37,819 nucleotides of DNA, from the NCBI GenBank assembly GCA_028290405.1, contig JAQGJX010000185.1, positions 1 to 37,819 on the forward strand, read 5' to 3'. Made by a program: the position numbers and the translations under genes. The stretch comes from Hyphomicrobiales bacterium. Its GTDB lineage: Bacteria > Pseudomonadota > Alphaproteobacteria > Rhizobiales > Beijerinckiaceae. Each line of letters opens with the position of its first letter. Position 1 is the stretch's first letter. The notes below the pieces were generated by a model. That model was not told where the DNA came from and searched no databases. It saw only the letters and a program-made list of their open reading frames with translations. This document shows positions 1 through 8,564 of this stretch, piece by piece.

Positions 1-78
1 AACTCGGCCGTCAAACGCTCCAGCGCCAATGGTACTATGTCTCAAGACCTGGGAGAGTAGGTCGCCGCCAGGCCTGCA
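1..78 (+). rRNA. rrf: 5S ribosomal RNA, 3' part (5' end outside window)
   Basis: The first 77-78 bases read as the 3' two thirds of a 5S rRNA. They contain the conserved CGCCAATGGTACT segment and the GGGAGAGTAGGTCGCCGCCAG block, and end in GGCCTGC, as in alphaproteobacterial 5S genes. The window therefore starts at the tail of a ribosomal RNA operon. The exact 3' end (77-80) is a judgement. No tRNA follows it. Confidence 0.93.
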
Positions 79-121
79 AAACACGTGGAATGTCCTCAAC
101 ATACGATGTTATGTCTTCAAG

Positions 122-157
122 AAGCCCGCATCCGGTTCACCCCGGTGCGGGCTTTTT
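122..157 (+). terminator. Rho-independent terminator of the rRNA operon
   Basis: A perfect 9-bp stem, AAGCCCGCA (122-130) with TGCGGGCTT (146-154), encloses a 15-base loop and runs into a T tract at 153-157. It lies about 45 bases after the 5S end and before the next gene, as expected for the end of an rrn transcript. Confidence 0.85.
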
Positions 158-241
158 GCGTTGTTCCGCGCTAGGTTCTGCCGATGAAGGCGGCGCGACG
201 GGCGCTTCGCTTCCCTTGAGTCATATTTCCCTGGAGTAAAC

Positions 242-982
242 ATGGGCCTCTGGACCGATTGCCGGGCGCTTTTGCGGTCCTGGCGGATCTACCACAGCAA
301 TCCGCAGCAGGACCGGGTGATGGACGCCCTGTATGCGTCCTTCATCAAGCCGGGCGATCTCGTGTTTGACATCGGCGCGCACATCGGGCATCGCACGGCG
401 AGTTTCCGCCGGCTCGGCGCACGGGTCGTGGCGCTCGAGCCGCAGCCGCTCGCAGCGAAATTCGTGCGTCTTTTGTATGGGTTACGGGGCGACGTTCAGG
501 TTCTGCGGGCAGCCTGCGGCGCCAGTGGCGGCACTGCGCGTCTTAAAGTGAATTCTGAGAATCCGATCGTCTCCACGCTTTCCCCAGCCTTTGTCGCCGC
601 CGCCGACGGCGCGAAGGGCTGGGAAGGGCAGACGTGGGACCGGACGATCGAGGCGCCCATGGTGAGCCTCGACGACCTCATCGCCCGGTATGGCCGGCCC
701 TCCTTCGTCAAGATCGACGTCGAGGGATTCGAGCGGGACGTGCTCGCCGGACTCTCTTGGAAGCCCCCGGCGCTGTCGTACGAATTCACCACGATTCAAC
801 GCGCCGAGGCGCTCGCGTGCCTCCATCGTTGCGTGGAGCTCGGATACCGGCGTTTCAACGTGTCGGTCGGAGAAACGCACGCTCTCGAGTTCCCGCAAGC
901 GATCCCGGCGGCCGAGATGGAAGCCTGGTTGGAGAGCGTGCCTGAGTCGGCGAACTCAGGCGACGTCTACGCGGTCGGTTGA
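242..982 (+). CDS. FkbM family SAM-dependent methyltransferase
   Basis: A 246-residue protein of the FkbM methyltransferase family, which transfers a methyl group from S-adenosylmethionine, usually to a hydroxyl of a sugar or small metabolite. The SAM-binding glycine motif VFDIGAHIGH is at residues 41-50, the acidic end of the second strand is in VVALEPQP (62-69), and the family hallmark KIDVEGFE is at 157-164. A GGAG box lies 6 bases before the ATG at 242. The gene stands alone after the rRNA terminator and is convergent with the next gene, with only 2 bases between stop codons. The substrate cannot be inferred: no glycosyltransferase or polyketide genes are adjacent. Confidence 0.88.
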   Translation: MGLWTDCRALLRSWRIYHSNPQQDRVMDALYASFIKPGDLVFDIGAHIGHRTASFRRLGARVVALEPQPLAAKFVRLLYGLRGDVQVLRAACGASGGTARLKVNSENPIVSTLSPAFVAAADGAKGWEGQTWDRTIEAPMVSLDDLIARYGRPSFVKIDVEGFERDVLAGLSWKPPALSYEFTTIQRAEALACLHRCVELGYRRFNVSVGETHALEFPQAIPAAEMEAWLESVPESANSGDVYAVG

Positions 983-984
983 CG

Positions 985-1887
985 TCAGAGGTTCGCGGCG
1001 CCGCCTTTCAGCTTCACGGGGATCGTGAGGTAGCGCACTCCATTGGCTTCGGCCGGCGGAAACTTGCCTGCGCGGATGTTGACCTGGATCGACGGCAGCA
1101 GGAGGCGGGGCGCAGAGAGGGTGGCGTCGCGGGCGCTGCGCAGCGCGACGAACGCGTCCTCGCTCACCCCATCGTGGGCATGCACGTTGGCGCGCTTTTC
1201 CTCCGCCACCGTGGTCTCCCAAGCGAACGAGTCGCGTCCGGGCGCCTTGTAGTCGTGGCACATGAACAGTCGCGTCTCCGGCGGAAGCGCCATCAGCCGC
1301 TTGATCGAGCGAAACAATTGGTGTGCGTCGCCGCCCGGAAAATCCGCCCGGGCCGTTCCGTAGTCCGGCATGAAAAGCGTATCGCCGACGAAGACCGCGT
1401 CTGCGACCTTGTAGGACACGTCGGCGGGCGTATGGCCGGGCGTGTACAGGACCTCGACCGTGAGATCGCCGATCTGAAAGCGCTCGCCGTCGGTGAAAAG
1501 ATGGTCGAAATCGCTGCCGTCGGTTTTCAGGTCGCTTGCGTTGAAGATGGGCCGGAAAATCCGTTGCACGTCCTTGATGTGCTCGCCGATGCCGATGCGC
1601 GCCCCGGTCTTCGCTTTAATGAAGGGCGCGGCGGAGAGGTGGTCGGCGTGCGCGTGGGTTTCGAGCGCCCATTCCACCGTGTAGCCGGCCTCGTCCGCCA
1701 CCTTGAGGGCGTCCTCGACGGAACGCGTGTCAACGACCCCTGAATTGTGATCGTAGTCGAGCACCGGGTCGATGATCGCCGCTTTCCGGGTCCGCGGATC
1801 GCCCACGAGATAGCTCACGGTGTTGGTGGGCTCGTCGAAAAAGGCCCGGATGTCCGGTCCGCGCGTGGTGGGGGTCGTTGGGGCCAT
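985..1887 (-). CDS. MBL-fold metallo-hydrolase, ETHE1/BLH-like (probable persulfide dioxygenase type)
   Basis: A 300-residue metallo-beta-lactamase-fold enzyme. The metal ligands are all visible: H78, H80, D82 and H83 in THAHADH, H152 in TPGHT, D169 in VGDT and H211 in CHDY. The insert and C-terminal length resemble the ETHE1/BLH group, whose members oxidise glutathione persulfide to sulfite with a single iron. This assignment is supported by context: it is divergent from a rhodanese and a TauE/SafE exporter, a combination known from sulfide-detoxification (bigR-type) clusters. A GAGAG-type ribosome site precedes the ATG at 1887. Persulfide dioxygenase activity is inferred; other thioester or lactone hydrolases share the fold. 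Confidence 0.85.
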   Translation of the reverse strand: MAPTTPTTRGPDIRAFFDEPTNTVSYLVGDPRTRKAAIIDPVLDYDHNSGVVDTRSVEDALKVADEAGYTVEWALETHAHADHLSAAPFIKAKTGARIGIGEHIKDVQRIFRPIFNASDLKTDGSDFDHLFTDGERFQIGDLTVEVLYTPGHTPADVSYKVADAVFVGDTLFMPDYGTARADFPGGDAHQLFRSIKRLMALPPETRLFMCHDYKAPGRDSFAWETTVAEEKRANVHAHDGVSEDAFVALRSARDATLSAPRLLLPSIQVNIRAGKFPPAEANGVRYLTIPVKLKGGAANL

Positions 1888-1953
1888 GGTCGCTCTCCTC
1901 TTTCGGGCGGTCGCGTCCGGTGATCGCCTCTTGCAAATATGTGCAGATCATCT

Positions 1954-1973
1954 AAATTAGCAATATCTTATTT
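1954..1973. promoter_or_regulatory. AT-rich imperfect inverted repeat, candidate operator of the sulfur cassette
   Basis: The 126-base divergent region 1888-2013 has a markedly AT-rich core. Within it AAATTAG (1954-1960) and CTTATTT (1967-1973) pair at 6 of 7 positions around a 6-base spacer. ArsR-type persulfide sensors (BigR/SqrR) control similar gene sets from AT-rich palindromes, so this is a candidate operator by position and composition only. A second inverted repeat, GGAAC-N5-GTTCC, lies at 1976-1990. No regulator gene is present nearby. Confidence 0.4.
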
Positions 1974-2013
1974 TTGGAACACGCCGTTCCAGTTCAACGC
2001 ACGAGGGCCCGTC

Positions 2014-2556
2014 ATGTCGCTTCCCACGATTTCCGCCGAAAAAGCCAAGGTGCTTCTCGCCCAGGGGGCCGTCCTGGTGGACGTTCGAGAGGCCGACGAA
2101 CATGCGCGCGAACGCGCGCCGGGCGCGTATCATCTCCCGTTGTCGAAGCTCGACGAGGCTGATCTTGCGGCCCACGCAGGCAAGCAGGTGATTTTCCACT
2201 GCCGCAGCGGCGCCCGCACGGCGGCTCATGCCCCGCGTCTGGCAGCCAAGGTTGGCGACGCGTGCGAAGCCTATGTGCTAGAAGGCGGGCTCGACGCCCT
2301 GAAGAAGGCCGGTCACCCGGTTGCGCAGGACAAGAGCCAGCCGCTGGAGCTGATGCGGCAGGTGCAGATCGTGGCCGGCGGTCTGGTGTTCGTCGGCACC
2401 CTGCTGGGCCTGACGGTGTCCCCCGGATTTTTTGCCATTCCGGCTTTTGTGGGCGCAGGGCTCACGTTCGCGGGAGCCACCGGCTTTTGCGGCATGGCGC
2501 GCCTGCTCATGCTCGCGCCATGGAATCGGGCGGCCAGCGCGCCCGTGGCCAGGTAA
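2014..2556 (+). CDS. Rhodanese-DUF2892 fusion, YgaP-like membrane sulfurtransferase
   Basis: A 180-residue protein. Residues 1-105 form a rhodanese domain with the persulfide-forming cysteine C63 in the loop CRSGAR (63-68). Residues 109-170 form a DUF2892-type membrane hairpin of two hydrophobic helices ending in CGMARLL. The layout matches YgaP, an inner-membrane rhodanese that carries sulfane sulfur. The start at 2014 is chosen because GAGG lies 8 bases upstream and the rhodanese fold begins there; an in-frame extension to 1939 would run through the AT-rich promoter. It is followed after 30 bases by a TauE/SafE exporter and is divergent from the ETHE1-like hydrolase, consistent with sulfide or persulfide handling. 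Confidence 0.88.
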   Translation: MSLPTISAEKAKVLLAQGAVLVDVREADEHARERAPGAYHLPLSKLDEADLAAHAGKQVIFHCRSGARTAAHAPRLAAKVGDACEAYVLEGGLDALKKAGHPVAQDKSQPLELMRQVQIVAGGLVFVGTLLGLTVSPGFFAIPAFVGAGLTFAGATGFCGMARLLMLAPWNRAASAPVAR

Positions 2557-2586
2557 CGCGTCCGAGACCAGATCGGGATCAGAATC

Positions 2587-3369
2587 ATGGATTTGACGCT
2601 CGCGCAGGGCGGGCTCGGCTTCGGGTCGGGCACGCTGGTCGGCTTGACGCTCGGTCTGGTGGGCGGTGGCGGATCGATCCTCGCCGTGCCTTTGCTGGTT
2701 TACCTCGTCGGGGTGGCCAACCCTCATGTGGCGATTGGCACGAGCGCAGTCGCGGTTGCGGTGAGCGCGGCCGCCAATCTTGCGACACACGCCCGCGCAG
2801 GCAACGTGAAATGGCGCTGCGCCAGCGTGTTCGCCGCCGCGGGCGTCGTGGGCGCCTACGGGGGCTCAAGCCTCGGCAAACTGATGAACGGCGCGAGCCT
2901 GCTTGGCCTTTTCGCCCTGCTGATGTTGGGGATTGGCCTCGTGACCGTGTTGAAGCGCGGCCATGAGGGCAAGCCGAACGTGCGGCTGTCGCGCGACAAT
3001 GCGCTTGCGCTGGTCGGGCTTGGCCTCGGGGCGGGGGCGCTGTCGGGTTTCTTCGGCGTCGGCGGCGGGTTCCTGATCGTTCCCGGCCTGGTGCTGGCGA
3101 CCGGAATGCCCACGCTCTACGCGGTCGGCTCGTCGCTGCTGGCCGTGACGGCCTTCGGGGCGACGACGGCGGCGAACTACGCCGCGTCCGGGCTGGTGGA
3201 TTGGCCGCTGGCGGCCGCCTTCGTGGCCGGAGGCCTCGTGGGCGGACTCGTGGGGACACGGGCGGCGGCGCGGCTCTCGGTGCGAAAGGGCGCTCTCGAC
3301 ATTGTGTTCGGGTCGCTCGTGGTCGCGGTGGCCCTCTATATGCTCGCGCGCACGCAAGGGCTCTTGTGA
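2587..3369 (+). CDS. TauE/SafE family sulfite/anion exporter
   Basis: A 260-residue polytopic membrane protein of the TauE/SafE (DUF81) family. Two homologous halves are visible, each opening with a glycine-rich motif (GLVGGGGSILAVP near residue 24; GFFGVGGGFLIVPG near 157), with about eight hydrophobic helices and a charged segment near residues 125-140. Family members export sulfite, sulfoacetate or related anions. Directly after a rhodanese, and facing an ETHE1-like enzyme, the likely role is removing sulfite produced from persulfides. This is inferred from context; substrates of this family cannot be read from sequence. Confidence 0.88.
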   Translation: MDLTLAQGGLGFGSGTLVGLTLGLVGGGGSILAVPLLVYLVGVANPHVAIGTSAVAVAVSAAANLATHARAGNVKWRCASVFAAAGVVGAYGGSSLGKLMNGASLLGLFALLMLGIGLVTVLKRGHEGKPNVRLSRDNALALVGLGLGAGALSGFFGVGGGFLIVPGLVLATGMPTLYAVGSSLLAVTAFGATTAANYAASGLVDWPLAAAFVAGGLVGGLVGTRAAARLSVRKGALDIVFGSLVVAVALYMLARTQGLL

Positions 3370-3381
3370 CCTCCGGGGTTC

Positions 3382-3404
3382 GCGGGCTTTTTTGTAAAGC
3401 CCGC
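3382..3404 (+). terminator. Hairpin after the exporter gene, probable terminator
   Basis: A perfect 9-bp stem, GCGGGCTTT (3382-3390) with AAAGCCCGC (3396-3404), with a 5-base loop, starts 12 bases after the stop codon. The T run lies in the ascending arm and loop rather than after the stem, so termination strength is uncertain. Confidence 0.5.
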
Positions 3405-3773
3405 CGCGATGCCTGTTGAGCCGCGATACCTGGGGACAAGCCCGCCTGCGACCTTATGTCGAGCGGGCGGCGCTGGCGGGCTTGCCCGGATTGTGTCAGC
3501 CTATGTACACAAAACAGTTGCAATTCACGCGCAGATTGAATGACCCCGGGGCGGAACCCGCGTTATTTCAGTGTGATGGGGAGCTGGCCAGTCGCCGCTT
3601 CTAGCCTTTTTGTCAGCACTTCAAGAAACTTTGGCGTTGGTCTCAGCGTTGAACCAGAGCCTAGCAAAGCCCCAGACTGAACGGGGCGACGGAGATTCTG
3701 GCGAGAGACCTCTGGTGAGACCTAGGTAAGCGAGCTTGGCATAGCGGACACAAGTGGAACCTGGAAGGGACCC
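3405..3773 (+). promoter_or_regulatory. Gene-free leader region of the prkA operon
   Basis: This region of about 370 bases has no credible reading frame and lower GC than its neighbours, so it should hold the promoter of the prkA operon. A perfect spaced palindrome, TTGTGT-N10-ACACAA, is at 3491-3512. I found no convincing sigma-70 pair and no EcfG match (a GGAAC at 3553 lacks a CGTT at 16-17 bases). A strong ribosome site, GGAAGGGA, sits at 3763-3770. Confidence 0.4.
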
Positions 3774-5720
3774 ATGACACCGGCCACAGATCTCCTGACC
3801 CGATACTCCAGCGTCTACGACCGGCGCCGCACCACCGAGATGACGATCTCGGATTATCTGGAGGCCTGCCGGACGGATTCCGGCTGCTACGCCGGACCCC
3901 ACGAACGGCTGCTCTCCGCCATCGGCGAACCCGTCGTCATCGACACCGCCAAGGACGCGCGCCTTGGCCGTATCTTCATGAACCGCACCATTCGCACCTA
4001 TCCGGCCTTCGCCGAATTCTACGGCATGGAGGAGACGGTGGAGCGCATCGTCTCGTTCTTCCGCCACGCCGCGCAGGGACTGGAGGAGCGCAAGCAGATC
4101 CTCTACCTGCTGGGCCCGGTCGGGGGCGGCAAGTCCTCCCTCGCCGAGCGGCTGAAGGCGCTGATGGAGGTGAACCCCATCTATGTGCTGAAGGCGGGGG
4201 ATGAGCTCAGCCCCGTGTTCGAAAGTCCGCTCTGTCTCTTTGATCCCGAAACCATGGGCGAGGAGCTTGAGGCGCAATACAACATTCCGCGCCGCCGCCT
4301 CACCGGACTGATGAGCCCCTGGTGCCTCAAGCGGCTCGACGAGTTCAAGGGCGACCTCACGAAGTTCAGCGTCGTGAAGCTGTCGCCCTCGCGCCTGCGG
4401 CAGATCGGCGTGGCCAAGACCGAGCCGGGCGACGAGAACAACCAGGACATCTCCTCGCTCGTCGGCAAGGTGGACATTCGCAAGCTCGAGGCCCTCGCGC
4501 AGAACGACCCCGACGCCTACTCGTATTCGGGCGGCCTGAACCGGGCCAACCAGGGCATTCTCGAATTCGTCGAGATGTTCAAGGCGCCGATCAAGATGCT
4601 GCATCCGCTGCTGACGGCGACCCAGGAGGGCAATTACATCGGGACCGAGAACATCGGTTCGATTCCGTTTTCCGGCGTCATCCTCGCCCATTCGAACGAG
4701 GCGGAGTGGCAGACCTTCAAGTCCAACAAGAACAACGAAGCGTTCATCGACCGCATCTACCTCATCAAGGTGCCGTACTGCCTGCGCTCCACGGAGGAGC
4801 AGCGCATCTACGAGAAGCTCATCCGCACGTCGGAACTCTCGGAGGCGCCCTGCGCGCCCGCCACTCTCGAGATGCTGGCGCGCTTCTCGGTGATGTCGCG
4901 GCTGCGCCCGCACGAGAACTCCACCATGTTCTCCAAGTTGCGCGTCTATGACGGCGAGAGCCTGCGCGAGACGGACCCGCGCGCACGCTCGCTCCAGGAG
5001 TATCGAGACGCCGCAGGCCCCGATGAGGGCATGGACGGCATTTCGACCCGCTTCGCCTTCAAGGTTCTGGCGGCGACCTTCAACCACGATTCCATCGAGG
5101 TCGCGGCCGATCCCGTGCATCTCATGTACGTGCTGGAGCAGGCGATCCGCCGCGAGCAGTTCGCGCCCGAATCCGAGAAGCGGCTGCTGGAATACATCAA
5201 GGCCGATCTGGCGCCGCGCTATGCGGAGTTCATCGGCCACGAGATCCAGAAGGCGTATCTGGAATCCTATCACGACTATGGGCAGAACCTGTTCGACCGC
5301 TACGTCGACTATGCGGACGCATGGGTCGAGGACCAGGACTTCAAGGACCCTGACACGGGGCAATTGCTGGACCGCGAGCTTCTCAATCAGGAACTCACCA
5401 AGATCGAGAAGCCGGCGGGCATCGCCAATCCGCGCGACTTCCGCAACGAGGTGGTGAAGTTCGCGCTGCGCTCGCGCGCAGGCAACGCGGGCAAGAACCC
5501 GTCCTGGACCAGCTACCAGAAGATCCGCGACGTCATCGAGCGGCGCATGTTCAGCCAGGTCGAAGACCTGCTGCCGGTCATCAGCTTCGGGTCGAAGAAG
5601 GACACGGAAGCCGAGAAGAAGCATGCGGATTTCGTCTCGCGCATGATGGCGCGCGGCTATACGGAGCGGCAGGTTCGCCGCCTCGTCGAATGGTACATGC
5701 GTGTGAGGCAATCAGCCTGA
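3774..5720 (+). CDS. prkA: PrkA family serine protein kinase (YeaG-like)
   Basis: A 648-residue protein matching the length of E. coli YeaG (about 644). The N-terminal two thirds is an AAA-type domain with the Walker A loop GPVGGGKS at residues 114-121; the C-terminal part is the PrkA kinase-like domain. Members are cytoplasmic, stress- or starvation-linked Ser/Thr kinases, and an ATP-dependent protease-like activity has also been proposed for the AAA part. It is the first gene of the conserved set prkA-yeaH-spoVR. A 49-base gap separates it from yeaH. The start at 3774 is fixed by a GGAAGGGA ribosome site 4 bases before the ATG. Its targets are unknown here. Confidence 0.93.
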   Translation: MTPATDLLTRYSSVYDRRRTTEMTISDYLEACRTDSGCYAGPHERLLSAIGEPVVIDTAKDARLGRIFMNRTIRTYPAFAEFYGMEETVERIVSFFRHAAQGLEERKQILYLLGPVGGGKSSLAERLKALMEVNPIYVLKAGDELSPVFESPLCLFDPETMGEELEAQYNIPRRRLTGLMSPWCLKRLDEFKGDLTKFSVVKLSPSRLRQIGVAKTEPGDENNQDISSLVGKVDIRKLEALAQNDPDAYSYSGGLNRANQGILEFVEMFKAPIKMLHPLLTATQEGNYIGTENIGSIPFSGVILAHSNEAEWQTFKSNKNNEAFIDRIYLIKVPYCLRSTEEQRIYEKLIRTSELSEAPCAPATLEMLARFSVMSRLRPHENSTMFSKLRVYDGESLRETDPRARSLQEYRDAAGPDEGMDGISTRFAFKVLAATFNHDSIEVAADPVHLMYVLEQAIRREQFAPESEKRLLEYIKADLAPRYAEFIGHEIQKAYLESYHDYGQNLFDRYVDYADAWVEDQDFKDPDTGQLLDRELLNQELTKIEKPAGIANPRDFRNEVVKFALRSRAGNAGKNPSWTSYQKIRDVIERRMFSQVEDLLPVISFGSKKDTEAEKKHADFVSRMMARGYTERQVRRLVEWYMRVRQSA

Positions 5721-5769
5721 TGCGGCGAGCCGCGTGACGCTGCGAACCGCCTGAGCGAGAGGGGCTGCG

Positions 5770-7044
5770 GTGCAACTCATCGACAAGAGGCTCAACCCTT
5801 CGGGCAAGAGCCTGCCGAACCGCCAGCGCTTCCTGCGGCGGGCGCGCGCGATCATCCGCAAGGCCGTCAGCGACGCCTCCGCCGACCGCAACATCCGCGA
5901 GGTGGACGGCGGCGGCGCCGTGGTGATCCCGGCGTCGGGCATCGAGGAGCCCCATTTCCATCGCGGCGCGGCCGGCAAGCGCGGGCACGTTCTGCCTGGA
6001 AACCGGGAGTTCCTGGAAGGCGACCGCCTGGCGCGTCCCGGCGGGGGCGGCGGCCGCGGGCAGGGCTCGCAGGCCGGGCAGGGCGAGGGCGAGGACCAGT
6101 TCAGCATCGTCCTGTCCGCCGAAGAGTTTCTCGACTTCTTCCTCGAAGACCTCGAACTTCCGCATCTGGAACGCCGCCGCCTTGCGGTGATGAAGTCGCA
6201 GGGCATCCGCCGCGCGGGCTACGCGTCCAGCGGATCGCCGGCCAATCTGGCGGTGCTGCGCACCATGCGCAACGCGCTCGCGCGCCGCACCGCACTGAAC
6301 CGGCCAAGCTCCGAAGACGTGCGCGCGCTTGAGGACGAGCTGGAGCGCGCCGAGCGCGACGGCGTCAGCGCGGACGAGATCGCGGCGCTTCGCCAGAGGC
6401 TCGACCAGATGCGCGGGCGCTCGCGGGGCATTCCCTACATCGACCCCATCGACATCCGCTTCCGCCGGTTCGAGCCGCAGCCAAGGCCCGTGGCGCAGGC
6501 GGTGATGTTCTGCCTCATGGACGTCTCCGGCTCCATGACGGAGCACATGAAGGACCTCGCGAAGCGCTTCTTCATGTTGCTCTACGTGTTCCTCAACAAG
6601 CGCTACGAGCAGGTGGAGATCGTCTTCATCCGGCACACGGACGAAGCCAAGGAGGTGGACGAGGACACGTTCTTCCACAGCCGCGAGACCGGCGGCACCC
6701 GCGTCTCCACCGCGCTGAAGGAAATGGCCCGCATCGCCGCCGAGCGTTACCCCATCGACGCGTGGAACATCTACGCCGCGCAGGCGTCGGACGGCGACAA
6801 CGAGCGCGCCGACAATCCGGAAGCCATCGCGCTGCTGAGCGAGGCGATCCTGCCCATCTGCCAGTACTTCGCGTACATCGAAGTATCGGAGCCAGATCGC
6901 GAAACCGCCATGTCGTCGGTCTGGAAGGCCTACGAGAACCTGGGCGAGGACGCGCCCGCCATGCGGCGCGTCTCCACGCGCGCCGACATCTTCCCGGTGT
7001 TCCGCGAACTCTTTGCGCGCCAGCAGGAGGGGGCGGGCGCATGA
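5770..7044 (+). CDS. yeaH: YeaH/YhbH family protein (DUF444, von Willebrand A domain)
   Basis: A 424-residue protein, close to E. coli YeaH (about 427). The N-terminus IDKRLNPSGKSLPNRQRFL is the family signature, so translation starts at GTG 5770, preceded by GAGAGGGG. A Gly/Gln-rich linker is at residues 89-109, a charged helical segment (possible coiled coil) at 180-215, and a VWA-type metal site DVSGS at 251-255. The protein is always found between prkA and spoVR and is thought to act in the same kinase pathway; its biochemical role is not established. Its stop overlaps the start of the spoVR gene (ATGA at 7041-7044), so translation is likely coupled. Confidence 0.92.
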   Translation: MQLIDKRLNPSGKSLPNRQRFLRRARAIIRKAVSDASADRNIREVDGGGAVVIPASGIEEPHFHRGAAGKRGHVLPGNREFLEGDRLARPGGGGGRGQGSQAGQGEGEDQFSIVLSAEEFLDFFLEDLELPHLERRRLAVMKSQGIRRAGYASSGSPANLAVLRTMRNALARRTALNRPSSEDVRALEDELERAERDGVSADEIAALRQRLDQMRGRSRGIPYIDPIDIRFRRFEPQPRPVAQAVMFCLMDVSGSMTEHMKDLAKRFFMLLYVFLNKRYEQVEIVFIRHTDEAKEVDEDTFFHSRETGGTRVSTALKEMARIAAERYPIDAWNIYAAQASDGDNERADNPEAIALLSEAILPICQYFAYIEVSEPDRETAMSSVWKAYENLGEDAPAMRRVSTRADIFPVFRELFARQQEGAGA

Positions 7045-8561
7045 GCCAGCTGCTTTACGAGGGAGCCGACTGGAACTTCGACACGGTGCAGCGCGCCCAT
7101 GACGTGATCGAGAAGATTGCCGTGGGGGACCTGGGGCTCAGCGTCTATCCCAACCAGATCGAGGTCATCACGGCCGAGCAGATGCTCGACGCCTACGCGT
7201 CGACCGGCATGCCGATTTTTTACCCGCACTGGTCGTTCGGCAAGCGCTTCGTCCAGCACGAACAATTCTACCGCAAGGGCCTGTCGGGGCTCGCCTACGA
7301 GATCGTCATCAATTCCAGCCCGTGCATCTCCTACATCATGGAGGGGAACACGATGACGATGCAGACCCTCGTGATCGCGCACGCGGCCTTCGGGCACAAC
7401 CACTTCTTCCGCAACAACTACACGTTCAAGGACTGGACGGACCCGGCGGGCATTCTCGATTATCTCGTGTTCGCCCGCAGCTACATCGCCTCCTGCGAGG
7501 ACCGCTATGGGGTGAGCGCGGTCGAGCGCGTGCTCGACGCCGCGCACGCGCTCATGGGGCAGGGGGTGAATTCCTCGCCCCGGCGCAGGCGCCCGGACCT
7601 GAAGACCGAGGAAGCGCGCCAGCGCGAGCGACGCATGAACGACGAGCGCATCCACAACGAGCTGTGGCGCACGCTCCCCCGGGGCGCCGCGCCCCAGCCC
7701 GCGCGCGAGGACGAGACGCTGCTGCGCAAGCTGTTGGAGCTGCCGCAGGAAAACCTGCTCTATTTCTTCGAGAAGAACGCCCCCAAGCTCGCCCCATGGC
7801 AGCGCGAAATCCTGCGCATCGTGCGCCTGATGGCGCAGTATTTCTATCCGCAGCGCCTCACCAAGGTGATGAACGAGGGCACGGCGACCTTCGTGCACTA
7901 CACGATCATGAACAAGCTGCACGAGCAGGGGCGCATCACCGACGGCGCCTATCTCGAGTTCCTGGCCTCGCACACCAACGTCATCACGCAACCCACGTTC
8001 GAGGACCCGCATTACAGCGGCATGAACCCCTATGCGCTCGGCTTCGCCATGATGCAGGATCTCGAGCGCGCCTGCCTGAAGCCGGACGACGAGGACCGCA
8101 TTTGGCTGCCGGACATCGCGGGCTGCGGCGATCCCATGGGGGCGCTGCGCGACATCTGGGCCAATTTCCGCGACGAAAGCTTCGTCCTGCAATACCTCTC
8201 GCCCAAGGTCATCCGCCAGTTCCGGCTGTTCAACCTGCTGGACGATCCCGGCGAGCCGACCTTGCTGGTGGAGGCTATCCACAACGAGCGCGGCTATCGG
8301 CGTGTGCGCGCGGCGCTCGGGCGTTCCTACGACGTCGCCTACAGCGATCCTCAGATCGAGGTCGCGGCGGTGGACCTTGCGGGCGACCGGCGGCTCATCC
8401 TCAATCACAAGGTGCAGGACGGCGCGCTCCTGGCCGAGAGCGAGGCGCGCAGCGTGCTGCGCCACATCGCCATGCTGTGGGGCTACGAAGTGCGATTGCA
8501 GGAGATCGACGCGGACGGGCGCGTGCTCAAGGAGCACAACGCCGGCAGCAATCCGCAATAA
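7041..8561 (+). CDS. SpoVR family protein (YcgB-like)
   Basis: A 506-residue protein, near the length of E. coli YcgB (510). It carries the conserved SpoVR blocks such as YPNQIEVITAEQMLDAY early on, FGHNHFFRNN in the middle of the N-terminal half, and GMNPYALGF later. SpoVR was named for a Bacillus sporulation cortex defect; in proteobacteria it follows prkA and yeaH and its molecular role is unclear. The start at 7041 overlaps the yeaH stop and has GGAGGGGG upstream. An upstream in-frame extension lies entirely inside yeaH and is not real. It is the last gene of this operon; the following gene is convergent, 3 bases away. Confidence 0.93.
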   Translation: MSQLLYEGADWNFDTVQRAHDVIEKIAVGDLGLSVYPNQIEVITAEQMLDAYASTGMPIFYPHWSFGKRFVQHEQFYRKGLSGLAYEIVINSSPCISYIMEGNTMTMQTLVIAHAAFGHNHFFRNNYTFKDWTDPAGILDYLVFARSYIASCEDRYGVSAVERVLDAAHALMGQGVNSSPRRRRPDLKTEEARQRERRMNDERIHNELWRTLPRGAAPQPAREDETLLRKLLELPQENLLYFFEKNAPKLAPWQREILRIVRLMAQYFYPQRLTKVMNEGTATFVHYTIMNKLHEQGRITDGAYLEFLASHTNVITQPTFEDPHYSGMNPYALGFAMMQDLERACLKPDDEDRIWLPDIAGCGDPMGALRDIWANFRDESFVLQYLSPKVIRQFRLFNLLDDPGEPTLLVEAIHNERGYRRVRAALGRSYDVAYSDPQIEVAAVDLAGDRRLILNHKVQDGALLAESEARSVLRHIAMLWGYEVRLQEIDADGRVLKEHNAGSNPQ

Positions 8562-8564
8562 GCC

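Noticed and set aside
1-240. tRNA gene after the 5S rRNA
   Set aside because: No cloverleaf or CCA-type end between 78 and 241; only the terminator hairpin is present.
1976-2001. GGAAC before the rhodanese gene as an EcfG promoter
   Set aside because: The bases at 16-17 spacing are ACGC or CGCA, not CGTT.
3553-3578. GGAAC as a possible EcfG promoter for prkA
   Set aside because: No CGTT at 16 or 17 bases downstream (GATG or TGAT there).
3621-8558. Three long minus-strand open frames opposite prkA, yeaH and spoVR
   Set aside because: They mirror the codon structure of well-recognised genes on the plus strand in GC-rich DNA, and show no domain or ribosome site.
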